Below are positions 1 to 4,670 of a stretch of DNA of 6,297 nt, in pieces (the stretch's first letter is position 1; each line of letters starts with the position of its first letter). The position numbers and the translations under genes are program-made. A model generated the notes under the pieces. The model worked only from the letters and a program-made list of their open reading frames with translations. It ran no database searches and was not told where the DNA came from. Location of the stretch: contig JAGVPN010000115.1 of assembly GCA_020052215.1 (NCBI GenBank), positions 1 to 6,297 of the forward strand, read 5' to 3'. Source of the stretch: Syntrophobacterales bacterium (GTDB lineage: Bacteria; Desulfobacterota; Desulfobaccia; Desulfobaccales; 0-14-0-80-60-11).

Positions 1-246
1 ATCTACCTGGTGGGGATTATCCTGGTCTCGGCGCTGCTGGTGATCCCCGGGGCCATCGCCCAGAACCTGGCCCGGCAGCTGAAAACCATGGTGTGGGTCG
101 CAACCGGGGTGGCGGTGGGGTCCGCGGTGGGGGGGCTGATGCTGTCCTATGCCATCGACTTTCCTTCCGGGGCCACCATCGTCCTGGTGCTGGCCGCTCT
201 CTACCTCCTCAGCAGCGGGCTGCGCCCCTGGTTACTTCACCGTTAA
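1..246 (+). CDS. Metal ABC transporter permease, ABC-3 (ZnuB/TroC-like) family, C-terminal part
   Basis: This is the end of an inner-membrane permease of the ABC-3 family, which imports zinc, manganese or iron with a periplasmic binding protein and an ATPase. The frame is open from the first base and stops at 244-246, so 81 residues are visible and the N-terminal two-thirds or so lies outside the window. Three hydrophobic segments can be seen at about residues 4-20, 31-50 and 58-74 of the visible part. The stretch LLVIPGAIAQNLAR and the later DFPSGATIVL are strongly typical of the C-terminal end of ZnuB/TroC/MntB proteins. GTG at 10 is internal and not a start. The metal cannot be told from this part. 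Family assignment is firm; the specificity is open. Confidence 0.9.
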   Translation: MYLVGIILVSALLVIPGAIAQNLARQLKTMVWVATGVAVGSAVGGLMLSYAIDFPSGATIVLVLAALYLLSSGLRPWLLHR

Positions 247-289
247 AGTAATTTTTAGGGGTAAGTCGGAGAAAAAAACCGGGGAGGAA

Positions 290-325
290 ATGATTCGATT
301 AAGACCTTCAAGAATTAGGCAGTGA
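290..325 (+). other. 11-codon mini-ORF behind a strong Shine-Dalgarno, possible gene-start remnant
   Basis: A purine-rich GGGGAGGAA stands directly before an ATG at 290, which opens only 11 codons (MIRLRPSRIRQ) before TGA at 323. The ribosome-binding sequence is better than most in this window, but its spacing to the ATG is very short (about 2 bases). It sits 43 bases after the permease stop, at the edge where the composition turns AT-rich. It may be the start of a former downstream operon gene cut off by the AT-rich insertion, or it may be chance. Confidence 0.2.
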
Positions 326-901
326 TCATTTCTTGCTGGAGACTTCAGCTATATACTCTGAACAATAATTTATAATAAACTCCATTAATGTGTCAACATT
401 ATAGTATTTGGCTACACTTTTATGATCTATGGCATTGCCTAATAATTGCACTAAATAACAATCTATTTTATTATTTAATGCCTTTGACCGTGGACAAAAA
501 TCTATATCTAATTTAAATCCGGATGAAATAATTGTAGATTCATCATATTCTTTGGATTTTATAACAATATTCCTAAGATCATTTAAAGCAACCTTCCCTC
601 TCCGATATATTAATTTTATTTCTATTAGTTTAGTTTTTTCGAGTATATCCTTTATTTCCATTATAGGTTTTATAACTTCGCTCATCCATTTCCTTTTTTT
701 CTGTATGTGTTCTCTCGCCCCTCCCTTTATTTCTTTTGCATCAATTCCTAAATTTAATTTCTTTTCCTTGATTTTATCTTCCAATAATTTTCTATAATCT
801 ATTTCCGAACTAGTAGGATGTATTTTATCAAATTCATTTTTCTTATTAAAGGCAACAATGGTTGATACTTTATCCTCGTCTCTGTCGACCAATTCAACCA
901 T
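326..901 (-). CDS. Hypothetical protein, Lys-rich, AT-rich orphan gene
   Basis: I do not recognise this protein. From ATG at 901 it has 191 residues. I chose this start over the GTG two codons upstream because AGAGGTGG lies just before the ATG with about 5 bases between AGG and the ATG, whereas the GTG overlaps that sequence. The product is soluble-looking, with no signal peptide or membrane segment. Its N-terminal half is highly charged and Lys/Glu-rich (KLLEDKIKEKKLNLG, later IQKKRKWMSE), probably helical. Its C-terminal half holds three cysteines in the contexts DFCPRS, IDCYLV and NYCSEY. The base composition is strikingly low: 361-420 has 14 G+C in 60 by hand count, against 42 in 60 at 1741-1800 in sodC. 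Codons are mostly A/T-ending. With its own promoter and no partner gene it looks like a horizontally acquired single-gene cargo. Such genes are sometimes defence or toxin factors, but nothing here shows that. Confidence 0.72.
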   Translation of the reverse strand: MVELVDRDEDKVSTIVAFNKKNEFDKIHPTSSEIDYRKLLEDKIKEKKLNLGIDAKEIKGGAREHIQKKRKWMSEVIKPIMEIKDILEKTKLIEIKLIYRRGKVALNDLRNIVIKSKEYDESTIISSGFKLDIDFCPRSKALNNKIDCYLVQLLGNAIDHKSVAKYYNVDTLMEFIINYCSEYIAEVSSKK

Positions 902-928
902 AACCACCTCTTCTAACCATCTCGTCAG

Positions 929-956
929 ATATTATGGAATCGCGCAATTTTGTCAA
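929..956 (-). promoter_or_regulatory. Sigma-70-type promoter of the AT-rich orphan gene
   Basis: Reading leftward there is a perfect TTGACA at 951-956, a 16-base spacer and TAATAT at 929-934. Transcription would start near 921, leaving about 20 bases of leader that contain the Shine-Dalgarno in front of ATG 901. The match is the best promoter in the window and supports the orphan gene being independently expressed. Confidence 0.6.
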
Positions 957-1326
957 AAATTGTTCCTGGGACCTCTTTCCCCAAATTTATCTTCCCCTCC
1001 CTGAACATTTTTTTAATACCAATACCTTATTAAAAAATCAACATAAATTTATAATTAAGTCGACCTTTTCTGAACTATTTTGGGCTGTTATATCAGCCGT
1101 AAGGATATTTCTAAAAAAATGTCCAATAATATCAGCGGCATAGCAGTTTTTGCCTCCAAAACTGTGACCAGCTACGATGTTGGAATGATAAATTAAAGAA
1201 CCCGGGCTATCTTGGCGCTGATAACTTGATAATGATGAGCCAGAGGAAAAGCCAAGGCCACATGCACATCTCGCCTTATCTCACACCTACCCGGAAATCA
1301 ATCTGATCTCGATTTGATGATTATCG

Positions 1327-1380
1327 GTTCAGGTCTTGGTCATTACTCTTTAAATCTTGGCGAAAAAATCGTTCAGGTCT
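1327..1380 (+). repeat. Direct repeat GTTCAGGTCT, two copies upstream of sodC
   Basis: GTTCAGGTCT occurs at 1327-1336 and 1371-1380, 44 bases apart start to start. The similarity extends on both sides with one-base indels (ATCG-GTTCAGGTCTTGG against ATC-GTTCAGGTCTGG). The spacing is close to four helical turns, so the copies would face the same side of the DNA, as paired operator sites often do. The second copy ends 98 bases before the sodC start. A regulatory role is inferred only. Confidence 0.3.
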
Positions 1381-1414
1381 GGATTATTTTGCAGGACGTT
1401 TTACCTTTAAGACA

Positions 1415-1447
1415 ATCCCCCCGATAAGCGCTCTCCCGGTGGGGGAT
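1415..1447 (+). promoter_or_regulatory. Inverted repeat in the sodC leader
   Basis: ATCCCCC at 1415-1421 pairs perfectly with GGGGGAT at 1441-1447 around a 19-base loop, ending 17 bases before the Shine-Dalgarno AGAGGGGTG (1464-1472). It could be an operator or a leader hairpin. A weak promoter-like pair (TTGCAG at 1389, GACAAT at 1411) precedes it, but I would not call that promoter. Confidence 0.25.
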
Positions 1448-1477
1448 AAGGAAATTTCAGTTTAGAGGGGTGAAACG

Positions 1478-2002
1478 ATGCTAGGGAAAATCTCCACGGC
1501 AGGTTTGGGGTTGGCGCTGTCGCTGGTGCTCGGCTGCGGTCAATGCCCGCCGGCCACGGCCAAGTCAACGCTGGTCAATACCCAGGGGCAAAAGGTGGGG
1601 GAAGCCACCTTGATCGAAACGCCCCAGGGGGTGCAGATTGTAGTGAAGGTCGAAAATCTGCCACCCGGAGAGCACGCCTTCCATATCCATGAGAAAGGCG
1701 TTTGCGCCACACCGGGGTTTCAGAGCGCCGGCGGCCACTTTAATCCCGCCGGCAAGCATCACGGCCTGAAGAACCCCGCGGGGCCTCACGCCGGCGACCT
1801 GCCCAATATCACGGTGGGCGCGGACGGCAAGGGCAAGATCGAGGCGGTGGCCAAGTCGGTCACCCTGAAGGAGGGAGAAAAGAATTCTTTGTTCCAGGCA
1901 GGCGGAACTTCCCTGGTGATTCACGCCGACGTGGATGATTATGTGAGTGATCCCGCCGGCAACGCCGGGCCCCGCATCGCCTGTGGGGTGATCACCAGGT
2001 AG
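1478..2002 (+). CDS. sodC: Cu/Zn superoxide dismutase, exported, probable lipoprotein
   Basis: SodC converts superoxide to hydrogen peroxide and oxygen in the cell envelope. The 174 residues include the full metal set: copper ligands H69 and H71 (HAFHIH), bridging H87 (GGHFNP), zinc ligands H95, H104 and D107 (KHHG, HAGD), and copper ligand H149 (VIHADVDD). C76 and C169 fit the conserved disulfide, and R166 in GPRIACGV fits the active-site arginine. The N-terminus is a signal sequence (K4, then a hydrophobic core 8-18). It ends in VLGC at 17-20, close to a lipobox, so C20 is probably lipidated; C23 follows. A Shine-Dalgarno AGAGGGGTG lies 5 bases before the ATG. The gene stands alone, rightward, converging on the zinc-ribbon gene. 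The enzyme identity is very secure; lipidation is likely but the -2 leucine is not the most usual. Confidence 0.97.
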   Translation: MLGKISTAGLGLALSLVLGCGQCPPATAKSTLVNTQGQKVGEATLIETPQGVQIVVKVENLPPGEHAFHIHEKGVCATPGFQSAGGHFNPAGKHHGLKNPAGPHAGDLPNITVGADGKGKIEAVAKSVTLKEGEKNSLFQAGGTSLVIHADVDDYVSDPAGNAGPRIACGVITR

Positions 2003-2020
2003 GGGAACGGCGATCCTTCA

Positions 2021-2075
2021 GGGGAGGACAGGGCCTTTCCCCGCCTCCCCGCCCGCCGGACCGAGACTCGGGCGG
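2021..2075. terminator. GC-rich hairpin zone between convergent sodC and zinc-ribbon genes
   Basis: Two hairpins abut. GGGGAGG at 2021-2027 pairs with CCTCCCC at 2044-2050, with an inner GGG/CCC extending the stem. CCGCCCG at 2049-2055 pairs with CGGGCGG at 2069-2075, followed on the plus strand by ATTATTTATCTT. They overlap by two bases, so only one can form at a time. The place, directly after the sodC stop and directly before the end of the opposing gene, suggests termination of sodC and possibly both genes. The T-tract is imperfect. Confidence 0.5.
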
Positions 2076-2076
2076 A

Positions 2077-2259
2077 TTATTTATCTTGTGGGAACATCCT
2101 GATGGCCCGGTCAAAGATGACCAGGTAGCGCGCCGGACACCAGTTGCACAGGTAATGCTTACTGCCGGGGATCAGCCGCATCCAGAATTTTCTCCGTCGG
2201 CGTTTCAGACCCCCTTTCCCGCAGACCGGGCATTCAATTCCGTGCTTTCTTTCCGGCAT
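2077..2259 (-). CDS. Small zinc-ribbon protein
   Basis: This 60-residue protein has two CxxC knuckles, C10-P-V-C13 and C38-N-W-C41, separated by a very basic stretch (KRRRRKFWMRLIPG). This resembles the widespread small single zinc-ribbon proteins in which an arginine-rich segment lies between the two pairs. It should bind one zinc; the basic face could contact nucleic acid or phospholipid, but no function is known to me. No membrane segment or signal peptide is present. GAGAGG at 2265-2270 sits about 5 bases before the ATG, a good Shine-Dalgarno that supports the start. It converges on sodC. The Cys pairs and the ribosome-binding site make a real gene likely despite the small size. Confidence 0.72.
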   Translation of the reverse strand: MPERKHGIECPVCGKGGLKRRRRKFWMRLIPGSKHYLCNWCPARYLVIFDRAIRMFPQDK

Positions 2260-2440
2260 GACCGCCTCTCACGGCAAACGGCTGAAAGCTAGTAACCTAT
2301 TATCTCATAATTGCAAATCCTTGTCTCTCAATATCCCTCAGGCCAAATGTACGCCAAATAGAGCGTTTTCCAGGGGATCACCTAGCCCTCTCTTTCTTGT
2401 ACAGACCGGGGACCTGGATAACGGTTTACGGTGAAAGTCC

Positions 2441-2493
2441 GGTGGGGCGGGCCTCCGTGCCCGTCAGGTGGGGTGCGCCTTACGCATCTTACC
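2441..2493 (-). repeat. Two palindromic repeat units, reverse orientation
   Basis: Read on the minus strand, both units are a short hairpin followed by a CCACC tail. At 2441-2465 the arms are GACGGGC and GCCCGCC around ACGGAG. At 2467-2493 the arms are GATGCG and CGCACC around TAAGG. They follow each other almost directly. Arms with a shared tail are the style of REP-like or other short intergenic palindromic elements. No transposase for them is present in this window. Confidence 0.55.
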
Positions 2494-2510
2494 TAACATA
2501 CAATGATTAG

Positions 2511-2583
2511 GACGGGCGTCTCGCCCGCCTTGGTTTCCATCGGGCGGGCTGTGCCCGCCGAATTCTGGCGGCCACCGGCCGCC
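2511..2583 (+). repeat. Three tandem GC-rich hairpins
   Basis: Hairpin one has CGGGCG at 2513-2518 and CGCCCG at 2522-2527. Its outer arms, GACGGGC and GCCCGCC, are identical to those of the reverse-strand unit at 2441-2465, with a different loop. Hairpin two has GGCGGGC at 2543-2549 and GCCCGCC at 2553-2559 with loop TGT. Hairpin three has GGCGGCC at 2567-2573 and GGCCGCC at 2577-2583 with loop ACC. The stems are perfect with 3-base loops. They lie in noncoding DNA beyond the 3' end of the coiled-coil gene. Confidence 0.6.
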
Positions 2584-2598
2584 CTATAAAAACTGCCC

Positions 2599-2625
2599 GG
2601 CACAGGCTGGAAAGCCTGTGCTACC
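2599..2625 (+). repeat. Palindromic repeat, GCACAGGCT type, copy 1
   Basis: GCACAGGCT at 2600-2608 and AGCCTGTGC at 2613-2621 form a 9-bp perfect stem with loop GGAA, followed by TACC. The same stem with a loop one base shorter occurs in opposite orientation at 4568-4590. A shared stem plus near-identical loop in two places indicates a dispersed repeat family rather than chance. Confidence 0.65.
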
Positions 2626-2687
2626 AGAAGAAACTTTTCAGAACAGCGGGGCGGAGAAAAATTGTTTCAGCTCCGGGTACGGGTCCG

Positions 2688-3113
2688 CTATTTCTTCCGG
2701 CCCCGCATCCAAAAGGGGAGGTCGCCGGGGCCAGCGCTGGCCCGGAGGCGGGCCAACTCAGCTTTGAGCTGCGTCACTTCGGCCTGGAGCGCCTTGACTG
2801 CCGCGGCCTCGGCCTTGAGTGGTTCGACCTCACGGCGCAGTCCGGCCAGATCTCCGGTCAATCCGGCGATTGTGCCCCGCAAGGAGGCCGCTTCGCCCGC
2901 CACGGTCTTGAGCCCCGCCACTTCAGTCCGCAGCCCCTTGAGGCTGGCTTCCAGTTCCTGCAAGCGCTCCTGCACCGCCGGAAGCGCCTCCGCCGCCGAT
3001 TGCCCCCGGCCGCCTCTGGGCATCGCCGAGAGATCGGGCACTACGGTATCCAGCGGGTTTTCCTGATTAACTGCATCCAGGGGATTTTCGCCAATGGTGC
3101 TGCGTTTGGCCAT
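2688..3113 (-). CDS. Coiled-coil protein with duplicated ENPLD motif, candidate ParA partner
   Basis: No named family is recognised. From ATG 3113 the product has 141 residues. The upstream reading to 3224 is rejected because it lies inside parA and reads as Arg-rich nonsense; AAGGGAG lies about 9 bases before ATG 3113. Order of parts: basic N-terminus MAKRSTIG; two copies of ENPLD (residues 9-13 and 18-22, each followed by A/T-V); a flexible Pro/Gly/Arg stretch (26-40); a long helix (about 44-125) with hydrophobic residues at alternating 3- and 4-residue steps (L51, L54, L58, L61, V65, L68 and L109, V113, L116, L120, L123); and a basic tail LPFWMRGRKK. No signal peptide. It starts 5 bases after the parA stop, so the two are probably co-translated. 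Partners of ParA/MinD ATPases often trigger ATP hydrolysis through a short basic N-terminal segment, which fits this protein. Cargo adaptor or oligomeric scaffold are both possible. Confidence 0.82.
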   Translation of the reverse strand: MAKRSTIGENPLDAVNQENPLDTVVPDLSAMPRGGRGQSAAEALPAVQERLQELEASLKGLRTEVAGLKTVAGEAASLRGTIAGLTGDLAGLRREVEPLKAEAAAVKALQAEVTQLKAELARLRASAGPGDLPFWMRGRKK

Positions 3114-3118
3114 GTCGT

Positions 3119-3880
3119 TCAACTCCCTTCTTGGCTGATGATCTCGTCGGCCAGGGCCCGATAGTCCGCGGCGCCGGCGCTCTTGCCGTCGTAATGGGTA
3201 ATGGCCTGGCCGAAGGAGGGACATTCGGCCAACCGGATGTTCTCCCGGATGACGGTGCGGTAAACCAGGCTGCCGGAACGCTGGCGTAATTGCTCCACCA
3301 CCTCCCGGGCGTGGCGGGTGCGAAAATCCACCCGGCAGGCCAGGATGCCCGAAACTCTCAGGTCCGGGTTGAGGCGGTCCCTGACCACCTCCACGGTCTG
3401 CAGCAGTTGGGCCAGGCCGCTCAAAGCCATGACGTGGGCCTCCACCGGCACCAGGAGTTCGGCCACCGCCACCAGGGCGTTGACGGTGAGGACCCCCAGG
3501 GTGGGAGGGCAGTCGATCAGCACGTAGTCCCAGCGGTCCGGCGGCAGACGGTCCAGATTGCGGCGCAAGATGGTTTCGGCCCCCACTTCCCCGGCCAGCA
3601 TCTTCTCAGCCCCCACCAGCCAGGACGAGGACGGCACCAGGTCCACCCCGGCCACCCCCGAATCCTGCACCAGATCCAGCATCGAGCCATTTTCCGCAAA
3701 GATCCCCAGCACTCCCTTGCCGGCGTTTTTGATCCCGAACCACGCCGTGGTGGAATGTTGCGGGTCCAGGTCGATGACCAGCACCTGCCGGCCCTTCTCC
3801 CCCAGGGCCGCGGCCAGATTGACGCTGGTGGTGGTCTTGCCGCTCCCCCCCTTCTGGTTTGCAATGGCAAAAGTCCTCAT
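3119..3880 (-). CDS. parA: ParA/Soj-family ATPase
   Basis: The 253 residues form a complete ParA/MinD-type P-loop ATPase of Soj size, without the N-terminal helix-turn-helix of large plasmid ParA proteins. It carries the deviant Walker A KGGSGKTT (10-17, signature lysine K10), Walker A' DLDPQ (37-41), Walker B VLIDCPP (120-126) and the PVEAHVMALSGL switch region (145-156). The C-terminal end (VIRENIRLAECPSFGQ, then YDGKSAGAADY) matches the Soj/ParA pattern. Such proteins dimerise with ATP, bind DNA non-specifically and form nucleoid gradients that move a cargo. AAAGG lies 6 bases before the ATG. No ParB and no obvious parS are seen in the window; the next gene is the coiled-coil protein, which suggests a non-chromosomal cargo or a separate partition task. 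The symbol is used in the family sense. Confidence 0.95.
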   Translation of the reverse strand: MRTFAIANQKGGSGKTTTSVNLAAALGEKGRQVLVIDLDPQHSTTAWFGIKNAGKGVLGIFAENGSMLDLVQDSGVAGVDLVPSSSWLVGAEKMLAGEVGAETILRRNLDRLPPDRWDYVLIDCPPTLGVLTVNALVAVAELLVPVEAHVMALSGLAQLLQTVEVVRDRLNPDLRVSGILACRVDFRTRHAREVVEQLRQRSGSLVYRTVIRENIRLAECPSFGQAITHYDGKSAGAADYRALADEIISQEGS

Positions 3881-4001
3881 GGCGTGCCTTTCTCCCTCAT
3901 GCCGCAGTACCCGGCGCCAGTCGCCGCCAGGACCACAGTTCCCCCGCGCCTTGCCCCGGGGCGCGGCTGGTCGTCAGCGCGGCGATACGCTCCTCACCGG
4001 C

Positions 4002-4143
4002 AAGATCGCCCCCAAATACCACAGCCCGAGCACAGTCAAGACCCCTGGGGGGTCAGCGGTGCCTCGGACACCGGAACGCTCGGGCTGCCAGTCTTCTCAG
4101 GGAACGGCCTCATCGGGCGGCCTCCCGGTTTATTTACGATCTT
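4002..4143 (-). ncRNA. Candidate structured RNA in the parA leader, five nested helices
   Basis: Inverted repeats nest without conflict. Given as plus-strand positions: AAGATCG 4002-4008 with CGATCTT 4137-4143; AAATACC 4014-4020 with GGTTTATTT 4127-4135 (two bulged bases); CAGCCCGAGC 4022-4031 with GCTCGGGCTG 4078-4087. Inside the last lie the hairpins GACCCC/GGGGTC (4040-4054) and GGTG/CACC (4058-4072). Beside it is GGGAACGGCC with GGCCTCCC (4100-4126). The minus strand is chosen because a TTGACA promoter would start transcription at about 4140-4142, exactly at the closing helix, and because parA lies 120 bases downstream. No T-tract follows, so it may be a leader or processed RNA rather than a terminated one. 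It matches no riboswitch or 6S pattern I know. Folding and expression are unproved. Confidence 0.38.
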
Positions 4144-4147
4144 ATCC

Positions 4148-4176
4148 ACCATGCCACAACCAGACCCGCGTGTCAA
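4148..4176 (-). promoter_or_regulatory. Probable promoter of the parA unit
   Basis: Leftward, TTGACA at 4171-4176 is followed after 17 bases by CATGGT at 4148-4153. The -35 is perfect; the -10 keeps the key A2 and final T but is otherwise poor. The start point would be near 4141, giving a leader of about 260 bases to ATG 3880. I saw no better leftward promoter between 3880 and 4260. Confidence 0.45.
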
Positions 4177-4289
4177 CTTGAGGTCTCTGCCGCAATCTGA
4201 CGTAAGGGGTATGAGCCTGTTCCCGGCGCACGGGGCTTGGGAATGGCAGGCGTTTTAATGCCGATTAGCAAACGAACGGCAATTTCCCC

Positions 4290-4349
4290 GTAGGGGCGGA
4301 CCCATGGGTCCGCCCTGCATTTAGGACCCATACGCGGGTGCGCCCCTAC
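4290..4349. repeat. 60-base palindromic element with 9-bp terminal inverted repeats
   Basis: GTAGGGGCG at 4290-4298 is exactly complementary to CGCCCCTAC at 4341-4349. Inside, 4294-4315 is a perfect 22-base palindrome centred on CCATGG, and a second weaker GGACCCA...GGGTGCG hairpin follows at 4324-4342. Palindromic elements bounded by GTAGGGGCG are familiar as short intergenic repeats. No coding content is seen; it lies between the parA promoter and the lipoprotein gene. Confidence 0.6.
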
Positions 4350-4567
4350 AGTTCCGTATTTCTTGATTGCCATTTGGTATAAGAAAGCGGGGGCCGTCAG
4401 GCAGAGGCGCCTGATGGGTTGGCGGGAATTATCGGTCCGAAACGATTTTTTTGTCTTAAAAAAGTGGCTGGGCCAAATCCTAAGGGTGCAAAACGCGGCG
4501 CAATCTGAGAAAATGTCAAGCAACCGTCGCCGTCAGGTGCGCGCCTTTGGCAGGCAGTTGCATCGGC

Positions 4568-4590
4568 GGCACAGGCTTCCAGCCTGTGCC
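4568..4590 (-). repeat. Palindromic repeat, GCACAGGCT type, copy 2
   Basis: GGCACAGGCT at 4568-4577 and AGCCTGTGCC at 4581-4590 form a perfect 10-bp stem with a 3-base loop. On the minus strand the loop is GGA, against GGAA on the plus strand in the copy at 2600-2621, so the two copies lie in opposite orientation, one on each side of the parA unit. Confidence 0.65.
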
Positions 4591-4591
4591 G

Positions 4592-4617
4592 GGACACCCG
4601 AGGGCGGGTGTCCTACC
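4592..4617 (+). repeat. Palindromic repeat with CTACC tail
   Basis: GGACACCCG at 4592-4600 and CGGGTGTCC at 4605-4613 form a perfect 9-bp stem with loop AGGG, followed by TACC. It directly follows the GCACAGGCT-type unit, and its tail is the same TACC that follows the copy at 2600-2621. Together they make a two-unit cluster some 55 bases before the lipoprotein start. Confidence 0.55.
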
Positions 4618-4670
4618 CAAGCTACAAGGAACTTTTCGCAACTGTGACGCCACCATTCCGGGATCGAATC

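Larger units (their letters stand above)
957..1477. other. Gene-poor stretch between the orphan gene and sodC
   Basis: I see no convincing gene here. The left half, to about 1150, is as AT-rich as the orphan gene; the right half drifts back to host-like composition. A 69-codon frame at 934-1143 lacks a Shine-Dalgarno and any recognisable motif. A 36-codon frame at 1317-1427 reads plausibly (MIIGSGLGHYSLNLGEK) but has no family I know. Structure worth noting is a repeated GTTCAGGTCT at 1327-1336 and 1371-1380, and an inverted repeat at 1415-1421/1441-1447, described separately. Confidence 0.5.

Noticed and set aside
934..1143. 69-codon frame in the AT-rich stretch
   Set aside because: No Shine-Dalgarno, no recognisable motif, and it begins inside the -10 box of the opposite promoter.
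1565..1924. 119-codon frame antisense to sodC
   Set aside because: Shadow of the sodC reading frame; no motif of its own.
2420..2450. GGTGAAAGTCCGGTG, reminiscent of RNase P, cobalamin-riboswitch or group II intron text
   Set aside because: Only this short match exists; none of the other conserved blocks of those RNAs are nearby, and no intron-encoded protein is present.
2441..2625. CRISPR array
   Set aside because: The units differ in sequence, alternate in orientation and have no constant repeat with regular unique spacers; no cas gene is present.
3114..3224. N-terminal extension of the coiled-coil gene by 37 codons
   Set aside because: It overlaps parA in another frame and reads as Arg-rich sequence; ATG 3113 has a Shine-Dalgarno and gives the MAKRSTIG start.
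4095..4120. CGATGAGGCCG on the minus strand, similar to a hammerhead ribozyme core
   Set aside because: The CUGAUGA is altered to CCGATGA and the required GAAA block and cleavage-site arm are missing.
4002..4143. 6S RNA as identity of the structured leader
   Set aside because: 6S RNA is a single long rod with a central bubble; here a three-way junction and a side hairpin dominate. No conserved 6S text was recognised.
3290..4258. Long open frame of 322 codons on the plus strand, antisense to parA and through its leader
   Set aside because: It mirrors the parA codons, is His/Gln/Pro/Arg-rich without any family motif, and parA on the other strand is unmistakable. Long antisense frames are expected in GC-rich genes.
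4191..4508. Direct repeat CGCAATCTGA at 4191-4200 and 4499-4508 as insertion borders
   Set aside because: Ten identical bases are expected several times by chance in 6 kb, the similarity does not extend, and no mobile gene lies between.
4173..4647. Open frames on both strands between parA and the lipoprotein gene (minus 4173-4523, plus 4363-4647)
   Set aside because: They cross palindromic repeats, have no Shine-Dalgarno or family motif, and look like chance frames in GC-rich intergenic DNA.
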